From NCBI GenBank assembly GCA_937952925.1, contig CALFYA010000107.1, positions 1 to 14,408 of the forward strand: DNA of 14,408 bases, read 5' to 3'. Below, piece after piece: positions 5,203 through 12,578 of the stretch. Every line of letters begins with the position of its first letter. The first letter of the stretch is position 1. The notes beneath the pieces were generated by a model. The model searched no databases and was not told the DNA's origin. It saw only the letters and a list, made by a program, of their open reading frames with translations. The stretch comes from an uncultured Moraxellaceae bacterium (lineage in GTDB: Bacteria; Pseudomonadota; Gammaproteobacteria; Pseudomonadales; Moraxellaceae). The translations under genes and the position numbers were made by a program.

Positions 5203-5802
5203 ATGAACCGCGCCGAACTCAACAGCTTGCATACTCGCTGGCGACAAGACCTCGAATTTACCGAAGATGTACTCGGTCAGCCTTTCAAGTTTCGCTCGAC
5301 ATGGGGGTTATTTTCGCCTGAGCAACTCGATGAAGGCTCGTTGATGCTACTCGATCACATCGAGTTTCGATCAGCCGACAGCTCGATTGATTTGGGTTGC
5401 GGCTATGGGGTGCTTGGGATGACCGCCGCACGCGCCTGCCCACAAGGCCAGCATTTGCTGATTGATAAAGATTTTGTGGCGGTTGAATACGCCAAGCTCA
5501 ACTGTGCCGCCAATGGCTTAAGTAATACACAAGTGCAGCTGTCCAACGGCTTTCGCCATGTCGATCCCACACGTCGGTTTGATTTGGTGATGTCGAATCT
5601 ACCCGCCAAAGCCAGTAAAGAGCAGCACTATTTGTATTTGCTGGATGCATGGAACGCGATGAACGAAGGTGGACGCTTCTATGTGGTCACCATCAATGGC
5701 TTGCGCGAGTTTATGCAGCGTACCTTCAAGGAAGTGTTTGGCAACTGCCAAAAGCTCAAGCAAGGTAAAACCTATACGATTACCATGGCGGAGCGCGACT
5801 AA
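5203..5802 (+). CDS. Class I SAM-dependent methyltransferase (RsmC/MTS-like)
   Basis: This is a 199-residue single-domain methyltransferase. Motif I is IDLGCGYGVLGM (about residues 64-75), which binds S-adenosylmethionine, and an acidic residue at the end of strand 2 follows (LLIDKD). The motif IV position reads MSNLPAKAS, where N-terminal-Asn enzymes usually have NPPF/Y; the loop NLPAKA resembles the MTS family (RsmC C-terminal half, RlmG-like) that methylates guanine in rRNA. The N-terminus (RWRQDLEFTEDVLGQPFKFRSTWGLFSPEQLDEG) is also typical of such small MTS proteins. The substrate cannot be told from sequence. ATG 5203 is chosen because GGGGA lies 7 bases upstream; the frame is open from 5098, but that overlaps the sRNA terminator. 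Confidence 0.85.
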   Translation: MNRAELNSLHTRWRQDLEFTEDVLGQPFKFRSTWGLFSPEQLDEGSLMLLDHIEFRSADSSIDLGCGYGVLGMTAARACPQGQHLLIDKDFVAVEYAKLNCAANGLSNTQVQLSNGFRHVDPTRRFDLVMSNLPAKASKEQHYLYLLDAWNAMNEGGRFYVVTINGLREFMQRTFKEVFGNCQKLKQGKTYTITMAERD

Positions 5803-5821
5803 GCACGCCACGTTGGCAGAT

Positions 5822-5843
5822 GATCACGCCATTTAGCGTGATC
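5822..5843. terminator. Perfect hairpin between convergent genes
   Basis: GATCACGC (5822-5829) and GCGTGATC (5836-5843) form an 8-bp stem with a 6-base loop, between the methyltransferase stop (5802) and the convergent small gene, whose stop (5833-5835) lies inside it. There is no T run on either side, so intrinsic termination is doubtful; a 3'-end protecting hairpin is an alternative. Confidence 0.4.
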
Positions 5844-6069
5844 CTCCCACTGGCCACCACCAGCGTCGTTTGCGTGGGACATATTCAGGCAAGCCGTCGT
5901 CGGCCTCGCCTTCTTGTGGAAGGTCTTCACCGGCCAAAAAGCGCAAAATTTCATGGCGCTCTTGCCGGTATTGCTCATGGGTCATTTGACCTTCATAGCG
6001 CCGACGGTCCAAATTTTTTAGACGATCATTGGCTTGCTGGAAGTGACTGTCATCACGATTGTTATTCAC
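5833..6069 (-). CDS. Small hydrophilic protein, unknown, coupled to PP2C gene
   Basis: This is a 78-residue protein, not recognised. It is highly charged with an Arg/Gln/Glu-rich first half (DRRRYEGQMTHEQYRQERHEILRFLAGE), probably helical. The pattern of a short segment with GxMTxEQYxxER resembles SHOCT-like oligomerisation motifs, but this is only suggestive. The C-terminus is Trp-rich (KRRWWWPVG). The start is GTG at 6069, sitting inside the last codons of the phosphatase gene (overlap GTGAATAA), so translation is probably coupled; no Shine-Dalgarno sequence is seen. Codon structure and the tight junction support a real gene; function is unknown. Confidence 0.7.
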   Translation of the reverse strand: MNNNRDDSHFQQANDRLKNLDRRRYEGQMTHEQYRQERHEILRFLAGEDLPQEGEADDGLPEYVPRKRRWWWPVGGSR

Positions 6070-6781
6070 GGATTTTGACCACGATCACCGAAATGTTGTC
6101 ATCTGCACCATCTTCAAGCGCAACAGAAATCAATGATTCTGTCGCCTCGCGTGGAATCAGCCCGTTTACCAAATCCATCATATCCATTTCATGGACTTCG
6201 TTGTAGAGGCCATCGGAGCAAAGCAAATAGCTATCCCCTGCTTTTGGCTGAAACACACGGCAATCCAGATAAACGGTATGATCAGCACCGACTGCGCGGG
6301 TAATCACATTGCGTGAAGGATGATATTTGGCTTGTTCTTCAGTGAGTTCGCCGCGATCAATCAGGCTTTGGATCAAGGAGTGATCTGAGCTGATCCGGCG
6401 AATTTCACCATCGCGGAACTGATACAGCCGTGAATCACCCGCCCATAAACACACGCCTATTTGATTGGTGAGGAGCATCATCACCACTGTACTGCCAACC
6501 ACCGACACATGTTGCTTGCGGGCATGTTCGTGCATGTCTTGATTGATGCGAAAGAACGTTTGTTCAATCTCATCGACCACATCGGCAATATTTCGGTTGC
6601 GGCATTCGAGCTTGGCCAATTCGCGTGTAATCAATTGACTGGCAAAATCACCTGCGGAATGTCCACCCATTCCATCGGCCACCACCCAAAAACCTTGACT
6701 CGGTAACTCAAGAACCGAATCTTCATTGATCTTGCGCCGTGTTCCCACATCTGTGGCGTGCGCCGAAGTCCAGATCAGCAA
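6062..6781 (-). CDS. PP2C-type Ser/Thr protein phosphatase (Stp1/PppA-like)
   Basis: This is a 239-residue metal-dependent protein phosphatase of the bacterial PP2C family. Metal-binding and catalytic motifs are visible in order: GTRRKINED (13-21, with Asp21), VVADGMGGHSAGD (33-45, with Asp36 and Gly37), WAGDSRLYQF (about 115-124), LLCSDGLYNEV (with the metal-binding Asp) and the C-terminal DDNISVIVV. These enzymes remove phosphate from Ser/Thr, usually opposing a Hanks-type kinase or acting in type VI secretion; no kinase or secretion gene is visible here. The start is TTG at 6781 with AAGGGA 6 bases upstream; there is no in-frame ATG before the first conserved motif. It follows lptG by 67 bases on the same strand. 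Confidence 0.93.
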   Translation of the reverse strand: MLIWTSAHATDVGTRRKINEDSVLELPSQGFWVVADGMGGHSAGDFASQLITRELAKLECRNRNIADVVDEIEQTFFRINQDMHEHARKQHVSVVGSTVVMMLLTNQIGVCLWAGDSRLYQFRDGEIRRISSDHSLIQSLIDRGELTEEQAKYHPSRNVITRAVGADHTVYLDCRVFQPKAGDSYLLCSDGLYNEVHEMDMMDLVNGLIPREATESLISVALEDGADDNISVIVVKIRE

Positions 6782-6846
6782 AACGATTCCCTTACGCCAA
6801 AGCGATCCTGTTTGTGTTGATTTGCGGCCATATCACACTCATCCAT
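6775..6846 (-). CDS. Possible 23-codon ORF between lptG and the phosphatase gene
   Basis: An ATG at 6846, just after the lptG stop, opens a short frame (MDECDMAANQHKQDRFGVRESFC) whose TGA overlaps the TTG start of the phosphatase gene. The ribosome binding site of the phosphatase lies inside it. Such a layout could couple translation across the gap. No homologue is known to me and it may be chance. Confidence 0.2.
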   Translation of the reverse strand: MDECDMAANQHKQDRFGVRESFC

Positions 6847-6848
6847 GA

Positions 6849-7907
6849 TTAGTGCATACGGCGTAATGCAAACGCCCCGATCAATACCACCACAAGAATG
6901 GGTATTGCGACAAACCACCCCACCGAGGTGGCGTAGATCAGACTCGCATAGCCCAAAAAGTCTTGCAAGTAACGAAAGCCTAAACCGACAAATAGCGCGA
7001 TAACCAGTCGAAAACCAACCGTTTGCTGCCGCAATGGGCCAAAAATAAACGAGCACGCGATGATCACCAACGACACCAAGGCAAATGGTGCGGCTAGTTT
7101 TTGCCACAACGCCAGCTCATACGCCGCAGCGGTCTGACCTTGTTGATTCAAATAACGAATGTATTGCCAAAGCTGACTTGGAGCAAGGTCTTCGGGCTGC
7201 ATGGTCACCAAATGCACATACTGCGGCTGTAAGCCCAATTGAACCGTCTGCTCAGACCAACGCTGGGCTTGTATGTGACCATCGGGTTGTACCGTCATGG
7301 TTTGACCTTGATACAAGCGCCATTGCTGCCCTTGCTGATATTGCCCAGTGGCCGCCTGCAAGGTGTAGCTTAGACGCTGTTGCGCATCCAATTGGACGAT
7401 TTTGAGATTGCGCAATACGCCTGCCGCATTGGCATATTCCACATAAATAAACTGCTGCTGATCACGGCTCCAATAGCCTTTGATTTCGCCCACACGCGCC
7501 TTGCTTTCTGGGCTACGCACGGCTTGTGCTTGCTCACTGGCATACGGCAACACCCACTGACTCAAGGCCAAGGATGCCACCATCAACAACACTGCCGGAC
7601 GCAGCACCCAGCCGACAATACGCCATAGACTGACTCCTGCCGCCCGCATCACCACCAATTCGCTACTTGATGCCAAGGTGCCCAAGCCAACCACCGCACC
7701 AATCAACCCCGCAACGGGTAATAACTCATACAGATAACGCGGCGATTCCCACACAATATAATGCAGCGCATCCAAGGCACGATACTGATCTTTGAGCTCA
7801 CCGAGCTGGCCGATATACGAAAAGAGCACCTGCAAAAACCACAACAGGCCGGTCGCGCCTAGCATCGCCAAACCGGTGGTACGACTGACATGACGCGATA
7901 AAATCAT
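6849..7907 (-). CDS. lptG: LPS export permease subunit LptG
   Basis: This is a 352-residue inner-membrane permease of the LptB2FG ABC transporter, which extracts lipopolysaccharide from the inner membrane and feeds it to LptC and the periplasmic bridge. The topology fits the YjgP/YjgQ family: about three N-terminal membrane segments (GLLWFLQVLFSYI; the PVAGLIGAVVGLGTLASSSELVVMRAAGVS region; and VLLMVASLALSQWVLPY), a periplasmic beta-jellyroll domain of about 150 residues, and three C-terminal segments. SSELVVMRAAGVS is the conserved coupling-helix region that contacts LptB. The start ATG at 7907 overlaps the lptF stop (ATGA), giving the expected N-terminus MILSRHVSR. An upstream in-frame start at 8015 is inside lptF. 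LptB, LptC and LptA are not in the window. Confidence 0.95.
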   Translation of the reverse strand: MILSRHVSRTTGLAMLGATGLLWFLQVLFSYIGQLGELKDQYRALDALHYIVWESPRYLYELLPVAGLIGAVVGLGTLASSSELVVMRAAGVSLWRIVGWVLRPAVLLMVASLALSQWVLPYASEQAQAVRSPESKARVGEIKGYWSRDQQQFIYVEYANAAGVLRNLKIVQLDAQQRLSYTLQAATGQYQQGQQWRLYQGQTMTVQPDGHIQAQRWSEQTVQLGLQPQYVHLVTMQPEDLAPSQLWQYIRYLNQQGQTAAAYELALWQKLAAPFALVSLVIIACSFIFGPLRQQTVGFRLVIALFVGLGFRYLQDFLGYASLIYATSVGWFVAIPILVVVLIGAFALRRMH

Positions 7908-9004
7908 GAGATGACCCCTTTGAGACGTTTTTTCACCTGTGGCGCAAGGCGTTGTTTTTTGGCTAAAAACAACCCCAGCAGCAAGTACACCACCAGCACC
8001 ACCGCAAACATCCACACCTCAAGTTTTTCTTTACTCACGCGGGTCTTGACCGAGACCAACAACACCACCAATGATGCAAATAAAATAATCGCGGGAAACA
8101 GCTTGATATAACGTCCTTGCCGTGGACTCACTTCGGATAATGGCACTGCCAAACCAGCAGCGAGCAGCATCACCCACGGCATCGACAAACGCCAGCCCAA
8201 TTCGGCTTGAACCGCCGCTTCGTGACGACGCGGCCATAACTGAGCAATCGGTGCTGCTTCTAAACGTGTCGTTTCGGGATTGTCTGCATTGTCATGCGCC
8301 AAGCGCAGGCGATAATACGAAAACTCGGCATGGTTATAGCGCAAACCATTCGGCAAGATTTGATATTGGCGACCATTGACCAAATCCACCACACTCGCGG
8401 TTTGCGTGGGATCAATCACCCGTTGTGCGCGCTCAGCCACAATCATGCGATCCATCTCACCCGCTTCTTGCGCACGCTGATAGAAAAACACATTGCGCAG
8501 CTCTCGTCGATCTTCCGACAACGCGCCGGCATAAATGGTATATGCACCACTCGATACAAACTCACCGGGTTTGACCAACTCAAAGCCACTGCGTAACGCT
8601 TGCTCGGCAAACAACTGATCCGATTGGCGGCTGCCCCACGGCGCGGCAAACAGGGTTAAGGTGGCTTCGGCCAGCACCAATACCAACACCAACGGCCACA
8701 TCAATAGCCCCAGCCGGTCACGACTCACCCCACTGCTGTTGAGCACAGCCATTTCGTGATCGACATATAGGCGGCCAAACACCAACATGATGGCAATAAA
8801 AAAACTTAAGGGGACAATCAACACCAAAAAGTCGAGCAGGCGAAATCCCACAATACTCAGCAACACGCTGGCATCTAATCGACCTTGCGCGGCCACCCCA
8901 AAATATTTGATCAGCCGACCACCCACCGTCACCAGTGTCAACAACGCCGTGACCACCAGTGTGGTACTGGCAACTTGACTGATCAGATAACGACGAATGA
9001 TCAA
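7904..9004 (-). CDS. lptF: LPS export permease subunit LptF
   Basis: This is a 366-residue partner of LptG in the same transporter, matching the length of E. coli LptF. It begins IIRRYLISQVASTTLVV, the family N-terminus, followed by GRLIKYFGVAAQGRLD and the coupling-helix segment YVDHEMAVLNSSGVS. A periplasmic domain follows (about residues 125-250), then C-terminal membrane segments and LPLSEVSPRQGRYIK-like conserved residues (here VPLSEVSPRQGRYIK). The start is taken as TTG at 9004 because it gives the conserved MIIRRYL; an ATG at 9058 would add 18 residues (MICNRLNCATARASETTI) not expected in the family. It is divergent from pepA, as in many gammaproteobacteria, and overlaps lptG by four bases. 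Confidence 0.93.
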   Translation of the reverse strand: MIIRRYLISQVASTTLVVTALLTLVTVGGRLIKYFGVAAQGRLDASVLLSIVGFRLLDFLVLIVPLSFFIAIMLVFGRLYVDHEMAVLNSSGVSRDRLGLLMWPLVLVLVLAEATLTLFAAPWGSRQSDQLFAEQALRSGFELVKPGEFVSSGAYTIYAGALSEDRRELRNVFFYQRAQEAGEMDRMIVAERAQRVIDPTQTASVVDLVNGRQYQILPNGLRYNHAEFSYYRLRLAHDNADNPETTRLEAAPIAQLWPRRHEAAVQAELGWRLSMPWVMLLAAGLAVPLSEVSPRQGRYIKLFPAIILFASLVVLLVSVKTRVSKEKLEVWMFAVVLVVYLLLGLFLAKKQRLAPQVKKRLKGVIS

Positions 9005-9150
9005 AATGGTGGTTTCCGAAGCGCGTGCGGTGGCACAGTTTAACCGATTGCAAATCATTGCATAGTTGTCTGATGTGAATACTGGTCAGCTTGGCAGGAC
9101 AGTGCTTTAATGCAGCGATACCGTCGTGATTTTTTATTGGTTTTAGTTTT
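9005..9150. other. Divergent promoter region lptF / pepA
   Basis: This short region must hold promoters for both directions. A TAAACT -10-like word lies on the minus strand near 9037-9042, without a convincing -35. The pepA side has a T-rich stretch before the ATG and no Shine-Dalgarno sequence. No confident promoter could be assigned. Confidence 0.35.
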
Positions 9151-10602
9151 ATGAAGATTCAATATGCACCAACGCTTGCCGCAGCTTCTGTGCAAGCTGT
9201 ACGGGTATTGCTGATCGACAGCGAGCAGCTGACCGCGTTACCCACCGACCTCAGCGCCGCAGCCCAACAGAGCATCCACACCAGCCTCGAACGCGCTGGG
9301 TTTACGGGCAAATTGGCTGAAACACTGCCGATTTATCAACTGCCCGATGCACCCGATCAGCAATTGCTGTTGGTGGGTGCAGGCAAGCTGGCCGAACTCA
9401 AAACCGGTCAGGCGCAAACATTAGCAACCGCCATTTATAAAGCCTTGAATACACGGGTGAGTCAGGCCACGCTTGAGATTGATGGCATTCCCGATGCTGC
9501 ACTGGATGCGTTTGTACTGAGTCTTGCCAATGCAGCGTATCGCTTTGATGCTTACAAAAGCAAAAAAACTGAGAGCAAACTTGGCAGCATGACTTTGATC
9601 GGCCAACAAGCGTTGGACGGCCGTTTGGCCTTTATCCTTGCAGTCCATCAAGGCCAAAATGTGGCGCGTGATTTGGCCAATCAACCGGCCAACATTTGCT
9701 ACCCCGAATACATGGCGGAGCAAGCACTCGCGCTCGCTGCACAGTATCCTGACCTGTTGACCGTCACCGTACTTGATCATGCGCAAATGCAAGCATTGGG
9801 CATGAACACGTTTTTGGCGGTGTCCATCGGCTCAGAACGCGAAGGCCGTTTGATTACCCTTGAATACAAGGGCAAATCCGATGACAGTCAGCCCGTGGTA
9901 CTGGTCGGCAAAGGCGTGACCTTTGATACCGGTGGTATCTCAATCAAACCTGCGGCCAATATGGACGAGATGAAGTTTGATATGGCGGGTGCGGCATCTG
10001 TCATGGGCGTGATGCGCGCCTTGTGTGAATCACGCCTACCGATCAACGTGGTGGGTGCGTTGGCCTGCGCTGAAAACATGCCCTCTGGTCGCGCCACAAG
10101 GCCGGGTGATGTCGTGACCTCCATGAGTGGTCAGACCGTCGAAATCCTCAATACCGACGCCGAAGGCCGTTTGGTGCTGTGTGACACGCTCACCTATATC
10201 CAAAAATTCAATCCTGCCGCTGTGATTGATATCGCCACCCTGACCGGTGCGTGTATTGTGGCATTAGGCAAAGTGGTGGCAGGCTTGTTTAGCCCCGACG
10301 ATGAGCTGGCCGCCGAGCTACAAGGCGCAGGGCAAGTGCTGCATGATCGGGTCTGGCGCATGCCGGTCTGGGAAGATTACCAAGAACTGCTCGATTCCCC
10401 TGTTGCCGATATGGGCAATATTGGCGGGCCTTATGGGGGTGCGATTACCGCCGCCTGTTTCTTGGCACGTTTTACCAAAGACTACCGTTGGGCGCATTTG
10501 GATATCGCGGGCGTGTCGCATGTCTCAGGGGCTGGCAAAGGGGCGACCGGTCGGCCTGTGCCGCTGTTGATGCAGTTTTTGCGTCAACGTGCGCAAGGCT
10601 AA
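9151..10602 (+). CDS. pepA: Cytosol aminopeptidase (leucyl aminopeptidase, M17)
   Basis: This is a 483-residue di-zinc/manganese exopeptidase that removes N-terminal residues from peptides in the cytoplasm; in E. coli and Pseudomonas the same protein also binds DNA as an architectural regulator (XerA, carAB control). The metal ligands and catalytic residues are intact: Lys254 and Asp259 in VGKGVTFDTGG, the Asp in MKFDMAGA, and Asp336, Glu338 and Arg340 in NTDAEGRL. The IDIATLTGACIVALG and GPYGGAITAACFL regions are also present. The N-terminal macro-like domain (about 1-160) is more variable, as usual. The start ATG has no clear ribosome binding site. The stop is immediately followed by the holC ATG (TAAATG), so the two are co-translated. 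Confidence 0.96.
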   Translation: MKIQYAPTLAAASVQAVRVLLIDSEQLTALPTDLSAAAQQSIHTSLERAGFTGKLAETLPIYQLPDAPDQQLLLVGAGKLAELKTGQAQTLATAIYKALNTRVSQATLEIDGIPDAALDAFVLSLANAAYRFDAYKSKKTESKLGSMTLIGQQALDGRLAFILAVHQGQNVARDLANQPANICYPEYMAEQALALAAQYPDLLTVTVLDHAQMQALGMNTFLAVSIGSEREGRLITLEYKGKSDDSQPVVLVGKGVTFDTGGISIKPAANMDEMKFDMAGAASVMGVMRALCESRLPINVVGALACAENMPSGRATRPGDVVTSMSGQTVEILNTDAEGRLVLCDTLTYIQKFNPAAVIDIATLTGACIVALGKVVAGLFSPDDELAAELQGAGQVLHDRVWRMPVWEDYQELLDSPVADMGNIGGPYGGAITAACFLARFTKDYRWAHLDIAGVSHVSGAGKGATGRPVPLLMQFLRQRAQG

Positions 10603-11019
10603 ATGAGCGCTTCCCCGTCGCCGGTGGCATTTTATGTGATCAATACCGGCTTAAGCCCTGAGCTACTCGCCTGCCGACTGTGTCGGCGGGTGGGGATTAT
10701 TGCCAAAACGCCGCTGTTTGTACGTTTTAGCGATGTGGCCGCGATGCAGGCATTTGATGATTTGCTGTGGACGTTTGACGCGAGTAGCTTTGTGCCACAT
10801 GGCATTGATGATGTGAGCACCCCGATTTGCTTAGGGTTGGTTGCACCCGACTCATTTGTCGGCTGTTGTCTGAATTTGGCCAATGATGCTGCTGATCCTG
10901 CTCGGTTTGAGCGGATTTTGGAGATTATTGGCAGCACTGATGATGCCCGCATCCAAGGCCGCCACCGTTTTCGCTGGTATCGCCAGCAAGGGATTGAGCC
11001 ACAGACCTTTGAGGTCTAG
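10603..11019 (+). CDS. holC: DNA polymerase III chi subunit
   Basis: This is a 138-residue chi subunit of the clamp-loader complex, which links the replicase to single-strand binding protein. The family pattern is visible: VAFYVINTG at the N-terminus, ACRLCRRVG, the ALDEALWTF-like AFDDLLWTFDASSFVPHG, the CLNLANDAADPARFERILEII segment, and a C-terminal RHRFRWYRQQGIEPQTFEV. Length is near the usual 140-150. It starts directly at the pepA stop, and the pepA-holC order is common in gammaproteobacteria, often followed by valS; here valS is absent and an unknown gene follows. Confidence 0.92.
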   Translation: MSASPSPVAFYVINTGLSPELLACRLCRRVGIIAKTPLFVRFSDVAAMQAFDDLLWTFDASSFVPHGIDDVSTPICLGLVAPDSFVGCCLNLANDAADPARFERILEIIGSTDDARIQGRHRFRWYRQQGIEPQTFEV

Positions 11020-11045
11020 GCATAGACGATACGAGGAGTACCCCA

Positions 11046-11438
11046 ATGGCCTTAGAACTAGGTCGAGATTTTCCAAGCCGCTGGTTGGGCGCGTCGGATG
11101 CCTTTCGCCAACGGGTGTTTGATGAACTGGCAAGTACCTGTGAGCTGCTTGAACCCAAAACCATGTTTGCGATGTGGAAAGCACAAGAGCAAGCCCGCCC
11201 CGCATGGCCTGCTGCCGATGTACAGCCGCTTGCACACAAGGTGACTGTGATACAGACGCAGTACAACCATGCGCATGCACACGACAGCGTGATTGCCAGT
11301 GAGATCAAAAAACGCTTTTTGCGTGAAGCTGATGATTTGATCGAGCAAGCGCTTGAGCCGATCCGCAAGGAGCTGCGCGAGTGGCTATATCAAGAAATGC
11401 AAGCCCTGCTGGATGCACAATCCTCGTCTGCTTCTTAA
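11046..11438 (+). CDS. Conserved-looking small protein downstream of holC, unknown
   Basis: This is a 130-residue soluble protein with no recognised motif. It is predicted mostly helical; the C-terminal half (EIKKRFLREADDLIEQALEPIRKELREWLYQEMQALLDAQ) is a long amphipathic, charged helix that may form a coiled coil. No signal peptide or membrane segment is seen. The ATG has a strong ribosome binding site (GAGGAG, 7 bases upstream). It lies 26 bases after holC on the same strand and is probably the last gene of the pepA-holC run. Its stop overlaps by four bases that of the convergent gene on the minus strand. Confidence 0.8.
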   Translation: MALELGRDFPSRWLGASDAFRQRVFDELASTCELLEPKTMFAMWKAQEQARPAWPAADVQPLAHKVTVIQTQYNHAHAHDSVIASEIKKRFLREADDLIEQALEPIRKELREWLYQEMQALLDAQSSSAS

Positions 11439-11445
11439 GCAGACG
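11425..11445. terminator. Perfect hairpin containing two convergent stop codons
   Basis: CGTCTGCTT (11425-11433) and AAGCAGACG (11437-11445) form a perfect 9-bp stem with a 3-base loop. The TAA codons of both convergent genes lie across the loop and stem. Neither strand has a T run after the stem, so it is at best an atypical bidirectional terminator. Confidence 0.45.
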
Positions 11446-12451
11446 TGGTGGCTTGATCTAAACGGGCATACAAGGCTTGCAGTGGGGCATCACACTGATG
11501 GTCTGGTGCCGCAAGCTGTCGCCACTGTTGCCACGGCTTGACCTGCTCATCTGCGACCATCCGGCACATATAACCCTCGGCAGAACTGGTGATCAGGATA
11601 TCGGGCTGGTATAGATCCGCCAAGTCGGCATGAAACGACTTTGAGCGCACCATCAACACCTCACGATAAGCGACTGGTAATAGCCGTACCACCGACTCGG
11701 CAAACGAGTCCCCAAAGACCAGCACGCGCTGTGGTGAATGCGCCTGCTGATGCTCAAAGTACAACACTTTGCCCATCGGCGCTTTGCAGTGGTTGCTGCT
11801 GATCTGAATATCCGCACTGAGTGGATGATTGATCCGCATGGTATGGGTCGTTTCTGTAGGTGAGGGCGTGAGATCTTTGGCCAACATCCCAACCCAGTCT
11901 GTTCTTTTGACAATACACGCACGCCAGTAATTCAGCGTTTGCTCAAGATCCAAACCTTTGAGTGATGTGAGCAACTGCTCAAGCACCACCAGCTCACCAT
12001 GCGCATTCCAGTGAAAATCATGTTGATGATAAACCCGTTGCTGCTGCTGTGCCTGTTGCAACGCAGCCAGCGGATACAAAAGCGGCATCGACACCTGCTG
12101 CTGAAAATACTCACCAAACCGAAACGTTGGCACAATCGGATAATCGTCGGGCTGTACATGTTGTTTGTCTGGACAAATCAAGTGTACAAAACGTGCGTGA
12201 TGCGCCGCTGCCCATGCATGGCGTTTGTTTAAATTGTGCTGGAGATTCTGGATGGTACTCGGTTCGATCTGCTGCACGCCGACCAAATATTTTTCCATGT
12301 AGTGATTGGTGGTAGACACAAACAACTCACCACGATGGCCTTGAATGATCCGTTTGTGGATCGTCGCAGCTTTGATTTTTTCAAACTCAACTGATGACAA
12401 CACAACCACAACACTCCACAACCACCGTCGAGCCTGATCATCACGCACCAC
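11435..12451 (-). CDS. AlgJ/AlgX-like SGNH-type O-acetyltransferase protein
   Basis: This is a protein of about 338 residues resembling the AlgJ/AlgX catalytic fold used to O-acetylate polysaccharides in the periplasm. Visible hallmarks, in order, are IIQGHRGELFVS (the 'G-x-x-G-x-LF' entry strand), VHLICPDKQHVQPDDYP, the Asp-x-His pair Asp145/His147 (HDFHWNAHGE) and the nucleophile Ser249 in VFGDSFAES, ending with DLYQPDILITSSAEGYM. So the Ser/Asp/His triad is complete. The start is uncertain: GTG 12451 is used, with TTG 12463 or 12469 as alternatives, none with a good ribosome binding site. The hydrophobic stretch WLWSVVVVLSS near the N-terminus could be a membrane anchor or uncleaved signal. 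No MBOAT acetyl donor (AlgI-like) is nearby, so its substrate is unknown. Confidence 0.7.
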   Translation of the reverse strand: MVRDDQARRWLWSVVVVLSSVEFEKIKAATIHKRIIQGHRGELFVSTTNHYMEKYLVGVQQIEPSTIQNLQHNLNKRHAWAAAHHARFVHLICPDKQHVQPDDYPIVPTFRFGEYFQQQVSMPLLYPLAALQQAQQQQRVYHQHDFHWNAHGELVVLEQLLTSLKGLDLEQTLNYWRACIVKRTDWVGMLAKDLTPSPTETTHTMRINHPLSADIQISSNHCKAPMGKVLYFEHQQAHSPQRVLVFGDSFAESVVRLLPVAYREVLMVRSKSFHADLADLYQPDILITSSAEGYMCRMVADEQVKPWQQWRQLAAPDHQCDAPLQALYARLDQATTSA

Positions 12452-12495
12452 AGCGTGAATCAAGATCAAATGATGGGGTATAAAAAAGCGGATTC

Positions 12496-12516
12496 TATGA
12501 CTTATTTTATGACTTA
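12496..12516. repeat. 9-base direct repeat in the promoter region of the acetyltransferase gene
   Basis: TATGACTTA occurs at 12496-12504 and 12508-12516, a 12-base period close to one helical turn, in an AT-rich stretch (about 12480-12545). On the minus strand each copy is followed by a -10-like word (TAAAAT, TAGAAT). A regulator site or tandem -10 elements are possible. Confidence 0.4.
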
Positions 12517-12540
12517 AAAATATGTATTTTTTGGAGATAT

Positions 12541-12564
12541 TAAAAAGCAGCCCGTAGGCTGCTT
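12541..12564 (-). terminator. Rho-independent terminator of fadD
   Basis: On the minus strand AAGCAGCC (12564-12557) pairs with GGCTGCTT (12552-12545) over the tetraloop TACG, then continues as a T run (12546-12542). It lies 15 bases after the fadD stop and shows that the next gene downstream needs its own promoter. Confidence 0.9.
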
Positions 12565-12578
12565 CTGTGTCGCTTGAA

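Noticed and set aside
4641..5247. Minus-strand reading frames across the sRNA copies (including a shared piece containing SSLRPTAVLPSGHPDRLPCAV)
   Set aside because: The similar peptides simply reflect the duplicated RNA gene; there is no ribosome binding site or family match and the plus-strand terminators explain the sequence.
9059..9150. Clear divergent promoters for lptF and pepA
   Set aside because: Only isolated -10-like words were seen; no pair with proper spacing could be assigned.
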